A DNA stretch of 64,000 bases from Gyrodactylus bullatarudis. Taxonomy: Eukaryota > Platyhelminthes > Monogenea > Gyrodactylidea > Gyrodactylidae. Both the position numbers and the translations under genes were made by a program. Under the pieces are notes generated by a model. That model was given only the letters and a program-made list of their open reading frames with translations, did no database searches and was not told the origin of the DNA. Shown piece by piece: positions 55,026-64,000 of this stretch (position 1 is its first letter; each line of letters starts with the position of its first letter). The stretch covers positions 123,176-187,175 of the forward strand of contig SSNU01000052.1 in assembly GCA_012064415.1 (NCBI GenBank), written 5' to 3'.

Positions 55026-56947
55026 GTTTATTATTGGAGCTTTTCGAGTTAACTGATTCTGCTCAGATCACTTGACAATTTAAATGCATTGGCTATTTCG
55101 ATGTTCTTGATCGTGGAATCAGTTTATCGATTTTTATCAATTCTACTAATGTGCTTGTGTTGAAACTCGAAAATAAATTCAACTCGATAAAAATTCTCAT
55201 TGAACCTTATGTTTTAAATTTCATCCAGATATGCATAATTTCAATTGAAGTCTTCAATTTGAAGATGGAACAATTTTTCAAAATTGTGCCATCATTTTCA
55301 ATGAATTTTACCATGATAAATGATAAATTTCGAGTTGTGATCTCTTTAAAAAGAATTTTACGTCAAATTAATATTCTGAATAATCCCTAAAAAAACCGCT
55401 CAATTTGGGAAAAATGAATGATTCTGATGAAAATGGGATTTATCAGAAAATCAAAATTGTTTTTTCGAAAACGGCGATTACAGAGTCTAAAGAATCCATT
55501 GGAAATATCATATAGAAAAGTTCTCGAAAAAAAAAATTTTTTTTCCTCTATCATATGCAAAAGAATTCCTCAAAGGTTGCTTCATTTACTGTATCTCATT
55601 AAAATTTCTAGTACAATCTTTATTGGTATTTGCATAACCCTTAAAGTCCCACAGTGATAGTTTTATCACACGTCATTTTAACAACTCATTGTTTTTTATT
55701 CAAGCCTCAGAAAATACCTCGCTTACCAGCCATTCGAATAGGAAATTTATTAATCTCCTGGAATACGCAAAGATCTTGGCTCTATCATTCGTCAAACTAG
55801 GGCTATACTAATTCAAAGAGAGTTGATTTTTTTCAAAAAATTAATTTTTGTTTAAAACCCTTTTTGTGAAAACCTACTTTCCAGGGTCATAGATAAAAAA
55901 TAAGATAACTTTTATCGAGGAATCATACCTCAATTCAGAATTCATATATGCAATCGCCTGAACTCTATCCGCTCAACCTACAAAGATCTGCGTTAAATAA
56001 ACTGTAGATTCGTAATCAGCGTATTCAGAAACCTTGGGATAGACAAAAGATTGAATGCGAGTCATGAAAAAAAATTCTTGAAGGGTCAAGCTAATATGAA
56101 CATGTGCATTTATGATTTTTACAAAATTCTTATTTTTTTCATCATGCAATCGAATTCGATCAAGATTTTTCGGATTCTAGGAATCTAGAAAAAAAATTTG
56201 AAAAAAAAATTTTCAAGAAAATTAAGACGAATTTGAAATCTTGTACTCCATATCGTGAAAGAGTTTCATAGATTCTAAAAATTCTTTATCAAATTCTATT
56301 CCATGATGAAAGAAAAGAGAATTTTTAAAAATCATAAATTCCCATCTTTATATTAGCTCGGTGTAGATTATTTTCAATTTAACCCTTAAAGTCCATCTTC
56401 ATATTAACTAGCTTTGCATATATTCGCAACTTAAAAAGGGAGATCAATTTTGTAGAATTTCCAATTCAATTAATTATCTTTACTAGAGATATTATGTCAG
56501 TATTGAAGGTCTCTGAATCGAAAAAATTTAAAACACTTCTCAAAATGTTCAATTTGACACCTGAAGATGGTGTTTGATCTAGGAGTACAATGGAAAGAGC
56601 AGAAAATTTTGATCTTAATTGCCCAAGAAAATGCCTTGAAAATGCTTTTTAGTGCCTGCTAGGCAATTAGTGAGTTTTATCGGAAAACACCCTCAAGTCA
56701 TTCTCATAAATTTCTCTAAATCATGAATAAGAGAGTGAAAAATAATTTATTATTTCAAGTTTGCCAAATTGAAGATTCTTTCCGTTCATTTGTACAAACC
56801 TTTCTTTCATCTTTCTCCAAAGAAATTAATTTAGTCTTTAAAAATAGATAAATAAATAATTAAGAAAAAAAATAATTGAGGTTAAAAAATTGTTGTTGAT
56901 AATAGGCTTAAAAAAGGATCACAACCATACCACAGCGTAAATAAAAC
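55026..56947. repeat. Non-coding; dispersed repeats R1 and R2
   Basis: R1 copy 2 occupies about 55650-55860 and is followed by the AATATGCAATCGCCTGAACTC motif also seen after copy 1 at ~18820. An R2 copy lies at about 56140-56350. No gene is recognised; the left end should hold the Cys-Gly gene's promoter. Confidence 0.6.
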
Positions 56948-59900
56948 TTATTTAGCATCAGACTGGCTTTGGCGATAAAAAATTGGCAACTTTAAACAGA
57001 GATTCATGTCGGTATTATACCAGGATAGTGTGTTCTCTGAATGATAAAGAATGAACATTTCAATGTTTGGAAAAATCTTTTGATGTCCTTTCACGTTGAC
57101 TTTTTCGTCTTGTACAGAAATTCGTAGTTTTTTGAGACCTGTTTCAGTTCTAAAAAAAGGTTTATTATTAATAATTAGTAGTTAAAGTTTTTAGAAAGTA
57201 AAACTAGTTGACATAAAGATAAGAATTTACCCTTTTTAGAAAAATCTCTGGAAGGTCAGAAAAAATTTAGTTTTTGAAAACTACAATGAAATCTTGATCC
57301 AAAAATAGACCATCTTTAAAATAATTGAATGACAAGGGTCTGATTACATAGAAGTTAACGAATGAAAGACCTGCGATCATTGCGTATTCCAGGAGATTAA
57401 TAGATTTCCTATCAAAAGGGTGGCAGATGAAGTATTTTCTGAGCCTCGAATGAATAGCAATGAGTTTATAAATTGATGGAAATTGAATAAGTATTTGACA
57501 GGTACAAAACTTACTTGACGCATAAAGTTAAAAGATCTTGATCTGAACAAGGTCGTACGAAAAAGGTACCAGCTGGAGCTGATCTTATCTCAATTGTAGC
57601 TTTTTCAATGTCCATTTCAGAAGTGAGAAACCAATCAGATTTTTCCGATAGAATTGAAATTCTTGAAATTTTTCTTTCCAAAGTCTTTGGGGAATCCTCA
57701 GAATTCATTCGTGGCAACGGAGAATCTTCAGATTTGTTCCTCGAATTGATCATCTCTTGTATGGTCTCACGGTCAGCGAATATCTGTTGGATTACTGATT
57801 GGATTTGACATTGTTTTTCATTGTTGACTTGGTTCTTATCCTGGAGTTCGCGTTCCACGCTTAACTGACTTTCAAGTTCAATTTTGTTTTTATCTTCCAG
57901 TTTTCTAATCAATTCTCGTTGATCTTTGTAAAGAGTACTGAAAAAGTCAAAAATATTTTTCAAAATGGAATGATTTTTGTCAGTCAGAATCTCAATTCTC
58001 AATTTTGGGAATTCAGATCATGTTGCCTACTTTTACAGTTTGAAGTGAAAAAAAAATCTGAAAAATATGCGCATGATTCAAATTTCAATTCGACGCCAAA
58101 TTCCTACTTTTTCGAATTTTGAACTGAAAATTTTAGATTAGATTTGATAGAGGAAAAATGACCATATTTTTAAGGAAAAATCTAAAGTCTTAAACACATT
58201 CCAGCTTAATATCAATTAGCTTTACTGTGATAAAAAGATATTTAGAACGTTTGGTACTTTGAGATAAACTTGTACTATAGGAACAAAAGTCTTGAAACAA
58301 GATTAACGAAAATTTATATCAATAAAATTAAATATGCCTAAGCTCATAGGCTATATAAAATGATAAAATTTCAATAGAACAAACTCTGGTACATTTGGTA
58401 GAATGGATTTAGTCTTGAATAATTTCTCCATTTGTTCAGTTATCCACTTTTCAACAATCTTATGACCCTTAATCTTGACTGAAACTTCATTTATGGATTC
58501 TTGAAGGTCCTCACTTGTCTCAACAAATCTTAAATATTTGTCGGACAAGATTTTTATTTGATCGTTCAACATTTGACAATGCTCCTGAAGTTCCTCGGTA
58601 CTCATAGCGGAAATCTTTTTGAGATTGATACTGTTGACATTCTGAAAGTTGAACTTGAACTTTGAGACTGGATTTGTTAGTTTGATCGACAACTCCATTG
58701 GATGACAACCTTTCTGGAGATTATCTATCAACTGAGACACTAATGGGAAGCCTCGACTATTCTCGTTGACGTAATGGAATGTTTTATTTTTGTAATAAAT
58801 TCTTCGAAGTTTGTTTGTCTTGTTTGAGCTGAACAGAACAAAAGATTAAATTAGATCACAACCTATAAAATAGACTGAATCGTTCAAATGATTAAAAAAT
58901 CATCATAAATAGGGAGAGGAATTTACTATTTCTACAAAAATCTAAAAATTTTCTCCGAAAAGTCAGGAATATTTAGAAATCCTCGATGAAATTAGCCAAT
59001 GAGTTGTCCAAATTGAAAAAAATTCATACGGGCCAAAATTATGCCGTTTTTCCGAATTTCAGAAATGCCTCAAATTTTAAATTTTTCAATTTTCGAGCTC
59101 GGAATTTTTATTGATTTCGGAAAATTTGGTGCTCTAATTATAATTTATGAGTAGAAATCGGTGTGTCAGAAATTTTAATTTATTAGTAGAGAAGGCTATC
59201 ACACGAACCACATGGATTCAATCTGGTGTGAAGACAAGAGAGAATAAAATAAGAAAGTTCAACAACAGTCAATTTCACACATGATGACTCGCTTTAAGTT
59301 AAATGTGTGATGGCAAAGGTGTTTTATACCTCTCTGCCCCAAAAATAATAACCAATGAGAGTGAGGTATGGATTAACAAATAATATTCAAGCATACTTTT
59401 CATCTTTTATTCTCATGCTGGAACCGAAATAATCCCGTCATATGATTGTTTCGAGCATCTAATCAGTAATTTATACATCATTGAAAAGAGAATTTTTTCC
59501 TTGTTCTTAAGAGCTAAAAGTAAATTCTCAACCAACAAAGATACTTTACTTTCTATACTACAGTAAATTAAATACCACCATTCGTAAAAGCATGCAATAG
59601 TTAGTACTCTGGCTAATTTTCATGCCTCAAGCTCAAAAGAAACTTGATTAAATAAAAAATTAAGATTTCATTCGGATTTCTAAATTTAATGCAGATCTAT
59701 CCAAATATGCCAAGGGTTGAATAAACAATAAGCATCACAATGCATTACGTCACTTTAATGTACCGTGTTAGGCTTAAAGGTATCAGACCCCCTTTTTTCC
59801 TTTCTATGTTCCCCTTGAGATCCTTTCAAAAGATGTGTCCCATCTTTTTCTATGTTACCTTCAATCCCTGTTTCAATGTTTCACATTCTCATGACTCCCA

Positions 59901-62900
59901 TCTCTTTCTAACTATGTTTAACTTTATTTTGGCCAAGATTCTCAAATTTTTTCTCTTCTCATAAATAAATTGTGTCTAAGAATCTGAGTTTTAAGATAAA
60001 GATACCTCATCATATATTATCATTGGCTGATCTAAAATCTCTGCAATCTGATCAGTTAAATATTTGAAATATTGGTTTGGACAATGATTTTCACTAGCTT
60101 TAAAGAGTGTTTGATAAAAAACTCGTTATTATTTTTATGCAAAAAGGTTTCATAAAAAATATAAATTCAAAGGCAAAAAGAAAAAGAACGTAAAATCTCA
60201 CCGTATAGTCAGGGTGAAAGGAGCTGGTGATGCTTCAGATCCATCTCTAACCAAGAAGGATCCATCCTCAAAGTTGAGCATGAGATAATTTATCTTTTCC
60301 CTTGAAACATTGCCCCAGTACCATTCGTACTGCTCAATATCACGTTGGTTATTTTCGAGGACTTCTTCATCTGTCAGACCAGCATACTCATTAATAGCCA
60401 TTGAAGCTACAGAAATAGAAAGGTTTTTTAAATCAACTAAAGCGTAGAAATTAAATTATGAGAAAAAGAAACCCTACACCGGCATAAATGATTCTTTTTT
60501 CTTTTAAAGCTAACTTTTTAGAAAATAAAATTCGATCCCGAGTCTTCAACGTTGTGAGACAATGTTTCCAAAATTTTTATACGACATCATGGGCTAATTT
60601 TTCTGACTTTCTTATGGAATTGATACTTCGTTTCGGTGTGAAAAGTAAGGAAAAAATTGAAATTTTAATTGGTCTGCAACCAGGAATAAAAAGTAAATGA
60701 TGGGAAAATTAAACTTATTTAAAGTTTCAGCTGAAAATAGGCTATTTTATTATTCTATTACAAGTTTATCTGAAGAAATACTCTTTCGTATTGCGTCAAT
60801 GGTTGAGTTTCGAAAAAAATTATTCTTGTATTTACGAATACGAATACTTATATTCAGATAATTTTAGCCTTACAAACCATTTAATGGGCTTCAGTTAAAA
60901 AGAACAAGTGCCTACTTGAATCAGGAAAAATGGTAATCACATTATTCAACAGGCTATTAAAATATTTTTTTGTCTATTTGCAACAAAATTCAACTTTGAT
61001 TCAAATTTATACTTGATAAAATTATTCAAAATGAGAAAAAATTCAAGACGATAGTAGGATAAAACCCAAAATCAAACCAGCCACTCCCTGCTCCCTTCAT
61101 AACTCGCAGTAGTTTAACTGAATGACAAAAAATTAGGGACTTTCCCAACATAGATTCAATGAAAAAGAATGGTTAGTTTTCCTACCCTGATTATACGCTT
61201 CAGAATATATGAGGATGGAAAAAATATTCATGGCCCAACTTATGAGTAAGCAGTCATTGATCTTTTAATCGATAATTTTTCTAGGAAGTTTAGCAAGGAT
61301 TGAAAAAAACCGTGCATATAACTAAATTGTTATCGAATGATGATTTTCAATTATCACTAACCAATTTCTTTTGCAATTACTTCAATTTTACGATCAATCT
61401 CTTCAAGTTCATGTAGATTGAAGGGTTTCCAGACTTTGACAATTTGAATGAGTAAGTCAGACTGTTTCCTCCACAAGTTTAGAGTGTTTCGGGTGTATTT
61501 CAGGTCAGGTTTGAAGAAAAATAAATGAAAAATGTTGCCGATATGCTCAATGTTGTTCATGTCGGAGATATGTTCGAGGGTTTTCTCATCAATATTGCCA
61601 TAATCTGATGTCTTCATCGTTTGGAGGATTTCAAAAGTTGTCTTTTTCAGGTTGCATTGATAAATAAAGATTTGGCTGAGATGATCTAGCACTTGAGTGA
61701 TCAGCATTTTTTGGATTGGCGTCATGCCGTTCAAAATAACTAGCAACTGCATACGATCAAAACTTTCCAGAAGGCAAAATCTGTTCTCTACATTAATTAA
61801 AATTATATTATTACTCAAAAGTTAATAATAAGAAATACTATTCGAAAAATAATTTTCACTGAAATTCCAGTCTTAAATTTCTTTCAATTTGACTGCATTT
61901 ATATGATTTGACAAAGAACCCTTCATATCTCGGGCATACTCATCAGTGTGATACATGCTACTACCAACCCATTAACTTTAAACACTAGAAACTGAGCATG
62001 CATTTTCATTGGCCGATTTGATTGAACTAAGCTAGGATATGCAACAGCTTTGAAGTTGAGAATCTATGATTATTAAGAAAACCTCGATTTTTTCATCAAA
62101 AATTCGAATAAGTAAAAGATTTTAGGAATCCTACACATTTTGCCCACTTTTACGATTTGAAGAAGAAAAATCTGAAATAAACTTATGAAAATATGGTCAT
62201 TTTTCAAATCTTGATTTGGCGCAAAAATCTCATTTTTTCGAACTTTGAACTCAAGATTTTTATTGATTTGAAAGTGGGAGTGTGGCCAAAAGATTTTTTT
62301 AGAATCCCGATAAGAGAAAGGAATCAAATAGGTTTAATCTTTTTTTATGCATAGCCTCATTATCGTTTGGGAGCTGAATTTCGATTTTTTGATTATTTGC
62401 ACTACTTGAAAATTAATGAAATTTCTATGAATGAATTTCTATGGTGAATCTTTCGAAAATTTATAGGCGATATTTGGCTTTCTTTTCTAATTCTGTTTCT
62501 ATAAAATATCTTTTGACTACACTCCCACTTTCAAATCAATAAAAATTTTGAGTTCAAAATTCGAAAAAAGTGGGATTTTGGCGCCAAATCAAGATTTAAA
62601 AAATGACCATATCTTTTATAAAAATTATTTTTTTCAGATTTTTTTTCTTCAAATGGTAAAAGTGGGCAGCATGAGTAGGATTCCAGAAAATCTTAACAAA
62701 TTCGAATTCTTAATAAAAATATCGAGATCTCTGTAAAAATCATAAATTCCCAACTTCATATCAACCAACTTTAGATTTAATCTATGCAATCAACTGTATT
62801 TTTCAATTTCTTCAAAAATCAAAATGTCAAACTCACTTTTATCATCAATAAAATCATAAAATTTTGGTATAAATCTAGTTGGAATGACAGTTTCTGGAAG

Positions 62901-63146
62901 TTCGGATAAAAAAAACTTGACAAGATGAATATAATCCCCGATAGTTTCATCTGGCCCAGGGAGGGAATCGGAAAACTTTGTTTTGAATACCTGATAATTG
63001 GATGTTTTAGATGAGCTCCTGTATAACAAAAGAAGGTCCAGGTTTGAAGAGAAATTTTCAATATTGCTTAGATTTTTGCTGGCTAATTCGTGAATCTTGC
63101 TAAAACAGTGGGCTAGGAATTCGATTTCGTTCTTGTCATTTAATGG
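56948..63146 (-). CDS. PI3-kinase p85-type regulatory subunit (5' end outside window)
   Basis: Class IA PI3K regulatory subunit: binds phosphotyrosine and holds p110. Exons: 63146-62795 and 61787-61362 (RhoGAP/BH-like domain; LVKFFLSELPETVIPTRFIP, MTPIQKMLITQVLDHL), 60406-60202 (nSH2 first half; YEWYWGNVSREKI, GSFLVRDGS), 58828 to about 58390 (nSH2 second half and iSH2 start; PVSKFKF), 57937-57515 (coiled iSH2 and cSH2 start; WFLTSEMDIEKA, GTFFVRPCS) and 57149-56948 (cSH2 end, stop). Phases agree at all junctions except between the fourth and fifth exons, where a further small exon in 57938-58350 is likely. Both SH2 FxVR arginines are present. The sequence is divergent from vertebrate and fly p85. 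The donor at 62794 (GTTGAT) is weak. The N-terminus, including any SH3 domain, lies beyond the right of the window. Confidence 0.9.
62080..62745. repeat. Inverted pair of R2-like repeats inside a p85 intron
   Basis: About 62080-62300 and 62515-62745 are inverted relatives: CCCACTTTTACGATTTGAAG, TTTGGCGC and TTTGAAAGTGGGAGTG on the left, CTCCCACTTTCAAATC, TTGGCGCCAAATCAAG and AAAAGTGGGCAGC on the right. A similar single copy is in another p85 intron (58040-58130). Confidence 0.65.
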
Positions 63147-64000
63147 CTATAGAGAAATATAATAAGTTTATTTATAATAATAAACCAGTCAGGAATTTCA
63201 AAATCGAAAAAATTATTTTAATTTAGTACTCAGATAATGTTTTGCATATTTTTAAAGCGTGAAAGTCATTCTCCATTGCCCACGGACATGATAAAACAAC
63301 GAACTTTACCATGAAGGTCCTCTTGATGATAAAATAACTAGTTTTGAAGATAAAACTCAAGAAACTCATTAAATGGCCAAGATAAACTGGATTTTAGTGA
63401 TTGTGTAGTAAAATTCATTGAAAATTGAGCGGCGATTTGAAAAATTCTGGATTTTTAAAACTGAATGACATAATGGTGAAGTATTTTTGACACAATACAA
63501 AATAATGCTTAGAATTGATAGTTTTATCAGAAAAGTTGGTCCTAATATGAGGTTAAAAATTTCATCATATCCCACTAATCAGTGATCAAAGCTACTTTAA
63601 AATTTATTGAGGTGCAAATTTCAATTTCGGGCTCTAATTTTTAACCAAAGTTTGAACAAATATGGTTATAATTTTTTAACCCTCGCTCTGGATATGGGGG
63701 TGTATGCAGCTTTCAAAATGTTTTTTTTAAGTTTTAGCATTGTGATAGCGATGATTATTCATGTTTTTAACCCAAGTAAAAATAAACCAATATGTTTATT
63801 GTTTTTCATGAGGTTGATATCCGAAGAAATACAATCACATTTACGATAAAAATATTCACGTAAATTTTTAAATACGTCCGAAAATCCACATAAATTCATA
63901 ATTGGAAAAGTAGAAAAAGGATATATTAACACCAAATGTACATTTCTCAAAGGTTCATCAGTAGTGTCTCTTTGATAATGATAAAAGTTAAAAGATGAAT
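63147..64000. repeat. Non-coding p85 intron with a hAT-like MITE fragment
   Basis: The span 63235-63575 matches the 33444 MITE in inverse (GCGTGAAAGTCATTCTCCAT, CGGACATGATAAAACAACG, GCTTAGAATTGATAGTTTTA). It holds the empty site for the TTAA insert at 47766. The remainder has no recognised exon. Confidence 0.6.

Noticed and set aside
63759..63950. Minus-strand 63-codon frame as an upstream p85 exon
   Set aside because: It has no SH3 or RhoGAP residues and shares GTGGATTTT-like text with non-coding DNA near 16120.
1..64000. CRISPR arrays, bacterial operons, ribosome binding sites
   Set aside because: No regularly spaced short repeats; genes have introns and poly(A) signals, so the sequence is eukaryotic.

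Overview
This is a eukaryotic, AT-rich, gene-sparse window from an animal genome. GT-AG introns, metazoan signalling genes and the mobile elements point to an arthropod. The mix of Ginger, piggyBac, hAT, MULE, pogo and Penelope-like relics is typical of a repeat-rich arthropod genome, perhaps a crustacean such as a parasitic copepod; the exact taxon is a guess.

Left part (about 3-13 kb): a compact gene block. CDC6 (minus) and crooked neck/CRNKL1 (plus, five exons) are head to head across 124 bp. They are followed by a secreted fibronectin-III-like protein and two tandem RING plus TRAF-type zinc-finger paralogs, all minus. Middle part (15-41 kb): a Penelope-like element relic, then the first two exons of an EAG (KCNH) potassium channel separated by a 13.3 kb intron. 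That intron holds a palindromic element with a tRNA-like T arm and a hammerhead ribozyme motif. Next come small transposons and a 3.3 kb piggyBac element with a second, antisense zinc-binding ORF. Second gene block (41.6-46 kb): the 3' half of a MEK1/2 kinase, a FUN14-domain gene, IMP3, an MPV17-family gene and a secreted acidic repeat protein. The FUN14 and IMP3 starts are 143 bp apart and the IMP3 and MPV17 stops are 9 bp apart.

From 46 to 53 kb the window is a nest of DNA transposons. A MULE derivative sits in a hAT-like MITE and itself carries a MITE and a SINE-like insert; a TTAA MITE, a pogo/Tigger relic and a full-length but frameshifted Ginger element follow. From 53.7 kb there is a small secreted peptide gene, a Cys-Gly repeat protein, and the minus-strand gene for a PI3-kinase p85-type regulatory subunit (RhoGAP, nSH2, iSH2, cSH2) that runs off the right edge.

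The observations most worth checking are the hammerhead-bearing palindrome and its 108-bp truncated twin; very short introns (25-31 nt) in two host genes and one transposon; the two-ORF piggyBac with a duplicated 16-bp palindrome; the MULE-derived FAR1-like/SWIM/AT-hook ORF; and nested insertions whose empty sites can be read elsewhere in the window.
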